A DNA stretch of 64,000 nucleotides from Monodelphis domestica (lineage: Eukaryota > Chordata > Mammalia > Didelphimorphia > Didelphidae), in assembly GCF_027887165.1 (NCBI RefSeq), contig NC_077227.1:355808850-355872849 (forward strand), read 5' to 3'. The notes beneath the pieces were generated by a model. That model saw nothing but the letters and a program-made list of their open reading frames with translations, was not told the origin of the DNA and made no database searches. Position 1 is the first letter of the stretch, and the number at the start of each line of letters is the position of its first letter. Shown here piece by piece: positions 9,934-19,455 of the stretch. The translations under genes were made by a program, and so were the position numbers.

Positions 9934-10332
9934 TGTAAAAATGGACATTTTTGAACCCCAGACTTCAATCCCTAGAAATCCTTGGTATTTCCCAGAATTC
10001 CCTATAATCTCACCTGAGTCTCCACCTGAGAGAGATCACAATTGGTATTTAAATGGCACTAATGCCTCCCATGCTCTCTCTGCTCTGCTCTTCCATTGCA
10101 ATGATGTAATAAGTAAGCTAAGCGTGGGGGTTCTGAATCTTTTTATTTGGATTTTTTTTTTGATGTTTTTGATTTGCCAATTGATTCATATACTTCGTAA
10201 CTCAGTCATGTTTCCCTAAATGATTCCTATGTTTTTCAATCACCCTCTTCGGGGGGGGGGGGGAATGTATAAAATATTATTTTAAATTGCAAAGTTTAAA
10301 TTCCTTTTGAGAGTAATTTTAGGTTAAAAAAC
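9934..10332 (+). mobile_element. LTR of family X, sense orientation (diverged)
   Basis: The sequence opens TGTAAAAATGGAC, close to the start of the LTR at 43765 (TGTAAAAAATAGAC). It then shares 'cttcaatccctagaaatcc' and 'ataatctcacctgag'-like blocks with that family. The right end is uncertain; TTAAAAAACA at about 10332 is the best candidate. No clean target duplication was found. It interrupts or abuts L1-A at 9933. A run of 13 G lies at 10251-10263. Confidence 0.5.
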
Positions 10333-10423
10333 ATGCTACCTCTCTGAATTCAGAAACTGAACTGTCTGGAGAAGACACCATGAAGATGCTTCCACAGACC
10401 ACAAATTGCATGAGAAGATCCAG

Positions 10424-10726
10424 AGTAAGGGCTAGGAAATGGGGGTCAAGTGACTTGCCCAGGGTCACACCGCTAGGAAGTGTCTGAGGCCAGAACCTCC
10501 CATCTCTAGGTCTCGCTCTCAATCCACTGAGCTATTATTTTTTTAAACCCTTACCTTCCATCTTGGAATCCATATTGTGTATTGGTTCCAAGGCAGAAGA
10601 GTGGTAAGGGCTAGGAAATGGGGGTCAAGTGACTTGCCCAGGGTCACACCGCTAGGAAGTGTCTAAGGCCAGAACCTCCCATCTCTAGGCCTGGCTCTCA
10701 ATCCACTGAGCTACCCAGCTTCCCTC
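10424..10726 (-). mobile_element. Tandemly duplicated marsupial SINE
   Basis: A full SINE lies at about 10535-10726 and a partial copy at 10424-10533. The two share private variants ('gggctaggaaatggggg', 'caccgctaggaag', loss of the box B region) at a fixed offset of 179 bp. They therefore arose by local tandem duplication of one insertion and not by two insertions. Confidence 0.85.
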
Positions 10727-10732
10727 TAGATT

Positions 10733-12165
10733 ATTATTTTTGAAACTTTGTCCGTTCTGTATTCAAACCTTGATTGAAGGTTCTGTGTCAAGGAAGTACA
10801 TCCCCTCCCCCTCCTGAATAGCTTCACCTGCTCATCAAACATTCCTGAGATAACACAGTTGCGCCAGTTTTGCATCCCTCTATGTACTGTACGCCAATAA
10901 AAGTCAAGGTTTTGAAAGAATCGGGAAAAAACTGAGAAGAGAATGAAGGAGGATGAAGTTAGGAACAGAGCAGGTAGGTGAAGGGAAGGAGGAAGATACA
11001 TGCTGGCTAGGAACCACAAGGTCAGGTTACTTGTAGGAATGATTGTCTACCTTTTCCAATAATCTTTATAAAATATATATCTGAGTAGAAATATTTCAAT
11101 TCTTACAGTGCATTGAGTATATATGTAGATTATATTCTTATAAAAACATTCTTTTCCTGTTTTTTCTTCTAATTTGGTATTGATATCCCTTTATTTTAAG
11201 ATGTCAGCTGTCTGACTTTACGCAGATTGCCAAATAAAAAATGAATCCCTATTTTAGTGACTAGTTGTTTCCTGTCTGTTAATAGATAACAAATTTTATT
11301 ATTTGTTTTTTGTGATGCTTTTTGGAGTTTGATATGTCTTCCCCACTCTTCTCAACAGCAGTCATGAGTCTTCTGTCTTTATAATCTATATGCCTTTCTT
11401 TGGATTCTAATTTTTTACTGTTGAACCATGTGTTCAAGTATATTTATCTGTCTGTCTGTCTGTCTGTCTGTCTCTGTCTCTGTCTGTCTCTCTGTCTCTC
11501 TATCTACCTCTCCTTTGTCCACCTTTGCATTTAAGTTCCTTATTAAAATATATGTTGATTGATTTGAAGGGTCTTATATACTTAGACTTTTTCTACTTTC
11601 TTAAGGTGCAGTAATCTTTGTGCTAGTCTTTTTGTAGGTGTTCATTCATGAGCACTAAAATATCATGTGACTAAGTATCTTGCAAAGTGATATTTCTTGT
11701 TTCCTTTGTATAAATGAGAAAACCATCTCCACCATCTCCTTTATTTGCTTCTCCAAGGAGAAGCTCTGAGCTGTCTTTCTTTATAGTTGTAAGTTCCTTT
11801 GTTCTTGTGGTTTCATTTTTAATGAGAATGTCAAGATTTACCATGAGTACCCTTACTAATATATCTACTCATTGGTCATTGGATAAGAATCTTGTATTTG
11901 ATCATCTGGTGAGTTAATATTTACAGAGCTAAAAATACTGTGCTCTTTAGTATTCTATGGCTGATTTTCCTACTGTAGTGCCACTGTCACTACAGAAATA
12001 GACTGAGGCTATATAGGACTAATGTCCATTACATTTTAAAATTTGTTTCATGAGTTTTTCATAGGTCCTCAATGACCAAAGAATTTTTCACCAACTGGTC
12101 AGTCTACTGGTAGTGCATGGACTTAAGAAAATAGGTCAATTCTATGCCAGGACAGTACCCTAGGC
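10733..12165. other. Intron 2 sequence without a recognised gene
   Basis: AT-rich intronic DNA. A (TCTG)n/(TCTC)n microsatellite lies at 11447-11508. I see no exon and could not assign the rest to a repeat family with confidence. Confidence 0.5.
11447..11508. repeat. (TCTG)n microsatellite
   Basis: About six TCTG units are followed by degenerate TCTG/TCTC units. Confidence 0.95.
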
Positions 12166-12240
12166 TAGTGATGGCAAATCTTTTAGAGGGATGGGTGATG
12201 TGAGAAAGGTCCACATGGAGAGGGGGAGGGGAATAGCCTG
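12166..12240 (+). mobile_element. Internally deleted hAT MITE fragment
   Basis: The piece starts TAGTGATGGCAAATCTTTTAGAG and continues with 'gggatgggtgatgtgagaaa' and 'catggagagggggag'. Read in the opposite orientation, the element at 22279-22469 shows the same blocks, so both belong to one non-autonomous hAT/Charlie-like family. The middle and the right end are missing; it stops before the LTR at 12252. Confidence 0.55.
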
Positions 12241-12251
12241 ACCTTGCATCC

Positions 12252-12937
12252 TGTAAGGGTAATTTTAGGATTGTGACTTAATCTAAATTAATTTGGTCAC
12301 CAGGGAATATCCCAAATAAAATACCCAAGTCAGTTTGGAAATTTTATGGTGGTTTAGTTAATATAGAGGGAAAGAATTAAGGAGAAGAGAGAGGGAAAGG
12401 GTATAGGAGTTCTCCCTCTTGGTCTGTGCCAGGTGGAGTTCAAAGATCTCCCCCACGAGGTTTTTTCAGAAGATTAGAGGCTTTCCTAAGAGTATAGTGT
12501 TTGGAAGGTAAAGGAGAAAAGAATCAGCCTAACTCTGAGAGAGCTCAGTGAAGATGCCTCATCTGAACTAGTCTACTAAGCTTCTTCCATTATTGTATCA
12601 AGGAAACTCACTGCCAAACACGGGCAATAGCTGCCACCATGCCAAGATGCCAAGATGCTCAGCACACTGCCGCCAGAGTCACCTCTCCACGAAAAGAGAG
12701 AGGAAGTAACGTGAAATATATAGACTGTTTTTACATCATTTTCCTGCATCTCACATGTACCAATGGTAGCTTAAGCTTGACTTAGGACAGCCCAGGGGTC
12801 TGTCAGTTGTTTCTGATTTGTCATTTGCTAGCATATGTCTGTCATAGGCCATTATTCTCAATACTTAATCTTTAAGTAGGGGTGTAGACATATCTGTTTT
12901 GTTAGACTAGCAGGGTGGAATATATCTAAAGTTCACA
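12252..12937 (-). mobile_element. LTR of family Y (probable 3' LTR of ERV-A or solo LTR)
   Basis: The element is bounded by TGTAAGGG and GTTCACA, the TG...CA ends of an LTR. In the minus sense it contains 'ggctgtcctaagtcaagctt', shared with the LTR at 29837-30385, and AAACCACCATAAAATTT near its 3' end. ATCC flanks both sides (12248-12251, 12938-12941), which would suit a solo LTR with a 4-bp duplication. However, the minus strand just before the LTR start reads CAGGGGGAT, a short polypurine-tract-like run, which would suit a 3' LTR attached to the internal sequence to the right. The two readings cannot be separated here. Confidence 0.65.
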
Positions 12938-14542
12938 ATCCCCCTGATGATGATTGGAAGACTAGTCTCCCCATTTGATCACTAAACATAATCCTCCTGC
13001 ACCTCCAAATTTTCTAACTGTAGGTGCATACATAATTTCACTTTCTAAGAGGAAACTACAATAGTTAGATTGAAGAGGGAAATAGAAGAAAAACAGACAG
13101 CAAAACCAATTTTGCTGGGTGCATTGACAAAAACCAATTGGGGGCAGTCCTCTTTTGGCCTAAGAGTATATATTCAAATAAATGTTCAATCAAACTTCAG
13201 TTCAATCAACCACACTGAAAGTTCATTCTGGATCTTCTTGATGTAGTGTAGGATTTCTGGCATCCTTCTGCAACAGTTCATTCTCTGGATTTAGGAGTTA
13301 GCAAGCTTCTTTCCTTGAAGATCTTTCTCAAACAAAAATTTTAAAATCTTGAATTTTTATTAAAATACAACCCCCCCCCCCTCCTCCAAAGTGGGTATTA
13401 AGAAACATCCAGTTCAGCTCAGGATCTATGGTTGTGTTATGGGGTTGTATGAGTCAATTATCAAAAGAAGAGAAAAAAAAACCCCAAAAACATAAAGAAA
13501 AAAAATGGAAGTAAGTTAAACTTTTGGTAGAAAGAAAAAAATTCAAAATCAGAATCAAAACATCAAAATCTATGTATATAAAATGTTGATTAACCAAGAA
13601 TAAATTCATAATAGGCCTTTGTATTAGGGTTCAATAAATTTCTATCCCAGAAGTCTGTAGGACATAATGCAGTAATATTTCACTTACCCATTTGTAGCCA
13701 AGACTACAGGAAGTTACCATACTATGATGTGGGGTTTTCCTTAATGGACTTCCCTGACCAGCAGGGTCCCACAAGGGAAGGGGCTCACCTTTGTGATGGG
13801 ACCCGAGGAGAGATAGGAACCGAGAACCAGGGTGGAGAATGAAAGACATGGACAAGTCAGTGTTTGAATAGGCAGGCAGACCTATGATAGGAAAGTTACC
13901 AGTACAAAGGAACACGAGGTGGGTGAGGAGATTAAGATAGGGAATGCAGGCCGAGATGGTTACAGCCTCGGGGAAGGAGAAGGCCTAGAGGAAAGAGAGA
14001 CATAGTCATTAAGGAGCCGAGTGGAGCTCCATGAAAGGGGAGAGAAAGCCAAGAGGAAGTTCATGGGTTTGCCTCTGAATTTAATCCTGTCCTGCTTGGG
14101 TGGTACTCCCAAGCATGTAGTAACCACATCACAAAGTACAGACAATTAAGATTGGGTGGCAAGGTAGAGGGAACACCTTTGGGCATGTAGATTGCAAACC
14201 GTGCTTTCCCGAGGAATTGAGTCCGAGCATGTTAATGAGTTTGTCTTAGCCAAGGGCTGCATGGCCAGTTCAAAGTTACATTCACAAGCCTCATTGGTAT
14301 AACCTTATGTTTGGAGACACAGTAATCATACAGTCATTTATATTACATAGATGTGAATATGCTTGGGATGCTACATATGACAAGAAAAAGAACTAGAATT
14401 TTATTTTGATATGGAAGTGTCATTTCCTGGTCTGATTTTTTTGGGTCATTTTCAGGGATATGGGGAGCCAGGATGATAGCCAAACTTTGGTTCTTTTCTG
14501 AGTATTTTACAAAGAGTGTAGATACAAGGAAGTCCTACGACT
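12938..14542 (-). other. Non-coding sequence, possibly ERV-A downstream internal region
   Basis: This stretch lies between the LTR at 12252-12937 and the solo LTR at 14543-14896. No env, exon or other coding region is recognised. It contains A-rich tracts (13440-13560) and C-runs near 13372. If the left LTR belongs to ERV-A, this would be decayed env or 3' internal sequence; that is inference. Confidence 0.4.
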
Positions 14543-14896
14543 TGTTAAGATTAAAATTTAAGGCCAAACTGTGGCAGGTAGAAATTAGTTTTACTCTAGA
14601 AGTATTATATTTTTAGAGGTTTATTTAAGATTAAGAATTTAAGAAAATACAAGTAAGAAAGCACGTGCCTAGATGGGCTGAGAGGCCCATTCATCCTCAC
14701 CTACATCATGAGAGACGTGTCTGCTTGGAAGCAGAAATAGGAAAAATTACAAAAAACCAGTAGGCTTTTACAGCCAGTTAAATAGAAATTTTGATCTCAC
14801 CCAGGTGAAAATCTCAGTGAGATTAGAGGGCATCTCGGGAACTAGAGCAAGGACTTCTGGGGATTGGAGTCCGGGGTTCAAGTCTTCATTTTTACA
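14543..14896 (-). mobile_element. Solo LTR of family X
   Basis: A 354-bp element with TGTTAAGATT at one end and TTTTTACA at the other. In the minus sense it reads TGTAAAAATG..., then 'actccaatccccagaag', 'atctaggcacgtgctttcttacttgta', 'AAATAAACCTCTAAAAATATAATAC' split over two motifs, and '...TTAACA'. These blocks match the LTR at 43765-44111 along its length. Flanking tetramers GACT and AACT match at three of four positions, compatible with a decayed 4-bp duplication. No internal ERV sequence of the same family adjoins. Confidence 0.8.
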
Positions 14897-15087
14897 AACT
14901 TAACATATGTCGAACATCGCAACCTTGAGTCTCTCACTAGGTTCAAGTCCTTTTGTATTGGCTTAGAATTGCATCAATCTGTGCTCCTTGTTTTTTTTAA
15001 TCCCATTTCCTAGAATCAGACACAAACATTAATCACAGTCCCATAACACCCCAGTTTAAAGCTTTTGGGTATGCATTGATATAGCAA

Positions 15088-15130
15088 GTATATATATATA
15101 TATATAATATATACATATATTATATATATA
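15088..15130. repeat. (TA)n microsatellite
   Basis: Imperfect TA repeats in an AT-rich block. Confidence 0.9.
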
Positions 15131-15419
15131 ATTTAAACTTATATTACTGCAGAGAGAAAAATATTAATTGTATGTACCTTTAATAGAAGAAATGAGAAAA
15201 AAGGAAAAAAATCAAAATATTCTAATCAATAAAAGAAAAGCAATAATAAAAATAAGGGAAAAAATTCAGGAATTCAATGTGTTCTCGAAAAACAGCATCC
15301 ACTTGTTAATGGATTATTATCTCCAATGCATGTGATAGGTTACAGTCAAATCAGTCTCAGCAGAAGATGCTCTCTTTACATATAAGCAATGAATCCAAGA
15401 GTCCTTCTCTCCAATCTTT

Positions 15420-15604
15420 ATAGATGTTGTTGGAGTAGTTAACAGTATTTGGAATGGCTCTTCCTAGGAAGGCTGAGTTGCTCCAGTACACTGGAAATTC
15501 TTAATGTACACCTTTTCTCCTGGGTTCAGGTCATAAAGTGAAAAGTCTAGTTGTCCGGCTTGTACTGCAGCTCTGGATTCATGGAGTTCATGCAGTTTGT
15601 GCTG
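15420..15604 (-). pseudogene. ERV-A integrase C-terminal module (copy 2)
   Basis: Directly following the integrase core, the minus strand reads a LNPGEKVYIKNF motif and an ILLTTPTT motif before KDSWIH. These are the hallmarks of the gammaretroviral/ERV1 integrase C-terminal GPF/Y-type domain. In-frame breaks are present. This copy is in the expected place, downstream of the catalytic core. Confidence 0.75.
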
Positions 15605-16135
15605 TCATTCCTGTATGTAGGAAGCAATAGTAGTATCTCCCCCTAATAGTGATATATATGCAGGGGATAAAGGCTTAAACTGTATAGGTGGATGTCCAAA
15701 AATCATCTCAAATGGTGAGATGTATAGGTCTCCTCTAGGCCTGTTTCTAAGATATAATAGGGCCAAAGGGAGAATTTCAGGCCATTTTAAATGTGTCTCA
15801 GTGCATAATTTTCCAATCATAGTTTTAAGTTCTCTGTTCATTCTTTCAACTTGGCCTGAGCTCTGGGGATGATATGGTTCATGAAATTGGGGAGTTATCC
15901 TCAACCAAGAATATATCTGATTTAGGACAGAATCAGTAAAATGACTTCCTCTATCTGAATCAATATGTGCTTGCAGGTCAAAGTGAGGAATAATCTCTTT
16001 TAAAAGCACCTTAGCAACAAAAGCCGATATGGCTCAGGCTGCAGGAAATGCTTCTGGCCATCTGGTCAGTTGATCTACTATGACTAGACAAAATTTATGA
16101 TGTCCAGCCTTTGGCATTGTTATGAAATCTGTCTG
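15605..16135 (-). pseudogene. ERV-A integrase catalytic core
   Basis: Minus-strand retroviral integrase core. An upstream out-of-frame part near 16050-16135 carries the first catalytic Asp in a TDF context and a LTRWPEAFP motif. The open part, 15605-16009, carries HIDSDRGSHF with the second Asp and PQSSGQVERMNRELK with the catalytic Glu. The wording of these motifs is that of class I (gammaretrovirus-like) integrases. It joins RT thumb sequence directly, so the RT connection and RNase H have been deleted. Frameshift and stop codons make it inactive. Confidence 0.9.
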
Positions 16136-16350
16136 TATTTTCAATTCGTTTGGGAAAAATAGAGCGGGCACCCGCAGTCAGGATGAAACCCAAATATTCT
16201 ACTTTAGGGAGACACCACTGAACTTTATTCTTCGAGATTTTATGCCCTCTTTTGTGTAGTTCCAAAAGAAGGTGTTTACTATGTTCCCAATATGCTTTTG
16301 CATCTGTTGAAGCCAAGAGTAGATCATCTACGTATTTCTTTGTGGTGTAC
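16095..16350 (-). pseudogene. ERV-A reverse transcriptase fragment (YVDD to thumb)
   Basis: The minus strand contains KYVDDLLLAS with the catalytic YVDD box at 16334-16323. This is followed by HKISKNKVQW and VEYLGFILT, the palm/thumb boundary of gammaretrovirus-like RT. The fingers and most of the palm upstream of YVDD are missing; the fragment begins about 60 bp after an integrase C-terminal module. After the thumb motif it runs into integrase. Confidence 0.88.
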
Positions 16351-16403
16351 TTTTTATGTTAATCAGTTTTTGTTTCCATTTCTCAGCACTATCTGTTGTC
16401 TAA

Positions 16404-16655
16404 TTATCTTCGATGTCTTTTACAGTGGTGTTGAACTTTTTCTGGTTTCACGTGGGAACAGTGAAACCATGAGTCTTTTCCTGCAACTTTTATAGTTGTT
16501 GGGGTAGTAAGCAATACTTCATGTGGTCCAGTCCATTTTATGTCTGTAGCCAATTTTCTATTGAAATTTTTTAAGTATACTATGTCTCCTGGTTTGATGT
16601 TGTGCAAATTGTAATCCAGGGGTACTGTTTGTTGTATCAAGCCCATTTCATGCAA
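16404..16655 (-). pseudogene. ERV-A integrase C-terminal module (copy 1, displaced)
   Basis: An 83-codon open piece containing NIKPGDIVYLKNF, KWTGPHEVLLTTPT and CSHVKPE, the order of the gammaretroviral integrase C-terminal domain. It precedes the RT fragment in the direction of transcription, whereas in an intact pol it would be the last part. It differs in sequence from the copy at 15420-15604, so it probably derives from a different ERV copy. Confidence 0.85.
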
Positions 16656-16705
16656 TTCTGCTATTCTTGTCTGTAAAGCTTGTATATATTTTGTTAATTG
16701 ACAGT

Positions 16706-17170
16706 CTAGTTTGTGAGAAGTTCTATGTCAGAGAAAGGAAGATGTGATAGGAGCATTACATTGTTTGCTTCTTCTTCCTTTTGTTTTGGATCAGGTTTAT
16801 GATTTTCTTGTACTGCAAATTTAGTGTCTTTATCCACTTTATCCACTTCCACATACTTTTCACAAAGTTCTTGGTAATTCTTGACTCCCAGTGCTGCCAA
16901 CATTTCTTCTAATGTGATTGTGTAGTTTATTTCCTTAACTCACTCTTCTGACTGGATCATTTGTTTTTGATTTGAGTTGTTAATGAAATCATCTGTCTCC
17001 TCCTCTTGTAAAGCTTTGTGATCTTGATTGTAAGGTTTGATATATTCATAAGGTTCTTGGTCTTCTTCATTTTCTGAATCAAACATTATTGAATATAGTG
17101 ATTCTGTGTGATTCGTGTCTTGCATTGACTCTTCATTGGTGATTTCTATATTTCCCCAAGTCTTTTGCAA
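16706..17170 (-). pseudogene. ERV-A acidic open frame of unknown function
   Basis: Two open pieces in the same frame (17170-16940 and 16903-16706) are separated by one stop. The translation is rich in Glu, Asp, Gln and Asn and has no motif that I can match to RT, RNase H, dUTPase or env. It lies between protease and the displaced integrase module. It may be an acidic linker, an accessory segment, or sequence brought in by the rearrangement. Confidence 0.4.
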
Positions 17171-17363
17171 GCTCTTTAACTTGGACGTAACTTGTGATTT
17201 GGCTGTCTAAAGGAGATGTTTTTAAAACAGATTCAGTTGCTCCTGTATTGATAAGAGCTGGGTAGATCTCATTACCCACATTTATCATGACCCTTGGTTC
17301 TGTGTTCTCATTTTGTTGGCACATTTGGATCACAGGTGCCTCTATTTCTATTTTGTTCAAATC
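17133..17363 (-). pseudogene. ERV-A protease fragment (active-site Asp changed to Asn)
   Basis: The frame continues directly after the UAG at 17366-17364. About 22 codons on, it reads EPRVMINVGNEIYPALINTG, which parallels the start of gammaretroviral proteases. The catalytic D-T-G-A motif reads N-T-G-A, a single-residue change that would abolish aspartic protease activity. The flap region and the rest of the protease are short or missing. Confidence 0.82.
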
Positions 17364-17867
17364 CTAGTTTTGTTCTTCTGCTACAGACTTTTCTTGTTGC
17401 TCTGAGCATTTATTTTGCAATTCATCATCAGTTTGCAATGGAATTGCATTATCATGGAGACTTAAGGATGGCATAACAATGTTTGTGTTTGCTTTTTCTT
17501 GTGCAGTTACTATTGGTTGGAATTCTTCTGCATAAGAATTTAAGGATGACTTTTCTATTATGTCATTGGTATTTTCTTTTGTAATAGCATCCCTGCTTTC
17601 CCTGCCATTGTCTCCAGGAGGTCTACTAATTTGAACGTTCTCTGTTATTGCATTTTCCTCCCCATTGGACACCTCTGTTGTTTGCTCATGTGCTTCAATT
17701 AATTCATTTGCAGTTTGTGTATTACAGACTGTTGCCAGTTCTGTTTCTTCCTCTTTCTTTGTAGCTTGTTCTACTGTTCCAAAAATTTTCTTTTTAATCT
17801 CTGTTACATCATTATCTAATTGGATTTCTTCTATCTGTTCTTTAGTTTTATTTTGTGCTTTTGGCAC
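17364..17867 (-). pseudogene. ERV-A Gag C-terminal acidic extension ending in UAG
   Basis: A 167-codon open stretch, rich in Glu, Thr and Gln, lying between the nucleocapsid and the protease. It has no recognised domain. It ends in TAG at 17366-17364, after which the same frame enters protease. The apparent start is not an ATG, so this is the tail of Gag displaced by a frameshift near 17870-17900 and not a separate gene. Confidence 0.65.
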
Positions 17868-17901
17868 CCCACATTCTATCTGCGTGCAGTCTCCTTCCTT
17901 T

Positions 17902-18561
17902 TCATTTTGCCTTTTTCCTTTCCCATTTTTCCTTTTTGATGTTACCCCATGTACCTGGCTTCATAACTGACTTTGTTTGGCAGCACCTGAGACTACTTGC
18001 GAATAACGTGGTTTCGCTCCTTGTTGGATGTAAATTTGGTGCTTGCAATGATTTCTTGCAATTACAATCACAACATTTTGTATTTGTTTGTGTATTATTG
18101 CTGCTATACTTTATGTTGCTTTTCCAAGACCTCTGTTTGTTATTAGATTGGAATATTTGTGCCTTTAAATAACAGTCTCGGACCATGTGACCCATTTTTC
18201 CACAAAGGAAACATCTGGGTAAATTTCTCCTTTGATTGCTTTGTGTGTAATTTCTTGTGGGTTTGTACGATTGCAGAGTGGCTAGATTTTTTATTTCTTC
18301 AATTTCTTTATATTTACTTGTGCTATTTGCCTCCTTGAGCTTCGCTTTAAGCTCTTTTATTATTTTATCCTTTTCTTCTAGCATTTCTTTATGACCTGAA
18401 AATATGTAAGTTGCAGTTTTTCTTAAATCTTCCAGACTTAGTGTTTTCCAATCTGGGCATTGAAGTTTAAAATACGATCTAAGAGGTGTTTTACTGCCTT
18501 TCACAAATTGTCTCCTTATGTGTTGGAGATTTTGTTCAGTTAAATTTTCAAATCCAAGCAC
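17902..18561 (-). pseudogene. ERV-A Gag: capsid C-terminus and nucleocapsid
   Basis: The 219-codon frame begins inside the capsid C-terminal domain; the first codon is GTG and the reading is homologous further upstream with interruptions. It continues with a charged helix (EEKDKIIKELKAKLKEAN) typical of the gammaretroviral capsid/NC junction, then a single CCHC zinc knuckle CFLCGKMGHMVRDC at about residues 115-128. Downstream is a basic region. One zinc knuckle and the charged helix argue for class I ERV affinity. A frameshift near the end separates it from the acidic extension. Confidence 0.88.
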
Positions 18562-18876
18562 ATCCTCTGCTACTTCAATAACTCTATTGAGGAACTTAGA
18601 TGGATGTTCCCCACTTTCCTATCTCAATTTCTCAAATTTTCCCCAAGTATCTGGTCTTTTTGAAAAACTTTTCATTGCCTCTAGTAGATCTTCTCTGGCC
18701 TTTCTTAGGTAATGTAGATTTTAATTATTAGATAATTCTAAGTCTTTTTCTTCCTCTGGCCATGATGTTAAATTTGGATTTTTTCATCAAGGAATTATTG
18801 TTTTTCCCTTTTTGAAAATAATTCTGAGAGAATTTCAGTGTCTTGGAAATCTGGATCATAAAGCCTAATTGCTCTT
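18562..18876 (-). pseudogene. ERV-A Gag: interrupted capsid region
   Basis: This interval joins the two long gag frames. In changing frames it encodes capsid-like sequence (LRKARENLLEAMKSF and a GEHPSKFLNRVIEV motif) homologous to ERV-B 33717-33959. Stops and frameshifts break it. Confidence 0.7.
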
Positions 18877-19455
18877 TTAAATTCTTTTTAAACATGTCAT
18901 CTGTTCTGAAAACCAGGAAGGCACCTGTCTTTTCAGACTTTCAAGGTCAGCTGTTGTAAATGGTTTATGTGTTTTAATATGAATTATGCTGCTATCTGGT
19001 TGTAGGCTTGTTTGATCTCTTAGTGGCAATATTGGTATTCCACCTTCAGCCTCATCTGTATTTTCTTGCTGAACTACATTGTTATTTTTAGGTATGTCTT
19101 GTTGTGTGTTAATACCTTTGCCACATTGTATCTCTTCACTCAGTTGCTTCATCATTTCCTTTAGTTGCATCATCTCCTCTTTTATGGCTAAAATCGTCAC
19201 AGCCATTTCATTATCTTTTGCTTTTTTTCCAAAAATTAGATGCACACCTTTTTTTAGGGCATAGTATAATTTGGTTACGAAGAATAATGCTCCAGCATAT
19301 GTGGGAATGAATGAAATCAAGCAATACATACTTATATTCAGCCATTGCAATGTTTCATAGATGCTAAGCAGAAAATAAATATAATCCGGAATTGTGACAA
19401 AAAATAAGTTGTAAAACATATACAAGAAATATCTAATCCAGGCTAGATAACCCAT
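18877..19455 (-). pseudogene. ERV-A Gag N-terminal region with membrane-spanning segments
   Basis: A 192-codon open frame starting at ATG 19455 (MGYLAW..., Gly at position 2), the first ATG after an upstream in-frame stop. Residues about 5-35, 45-65 and 48-68 are strongly hydrophobic and look like two or three membrane segments. A charged coiled-coil-like stretch follows (about residues 85-110), then a polar linker and a capsid start (HKPFTTADLESLKRQVPSWF) that parallels the gammaretroviral capsid N-terminus. A normal matrix domain is not recognisable. ERV-B has the same layout. The frame ends in a stop before the rest of capsid. Confidence 0.75.

Noticed and set aside
9884..10219. 111-codon plus-strand open frame
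   Set aside because: It crosses from L1-A into the LTR at 9934. It has no relation to a known protein.
11447..11508. CRISPR-like regular repeat
   Set aside because: It is a simple tetranucleotide microsatellite without spacers, in a vertebrate intron.
12938..15400. env gene of ERV-A
   Set aside because: No signal peptide, furin-type site, immunosuppressive-type motif or membrane anchor could be recognised in any frame.
15605..19455. ERV-A as a possibly active or domesticated virus
   Set aside because: Several frameshifts and stops in capsid, loss of RNase H and most of RT, a changed protease site and no recognisable 5' LTR. No single frame is intact enough to propose a host function.
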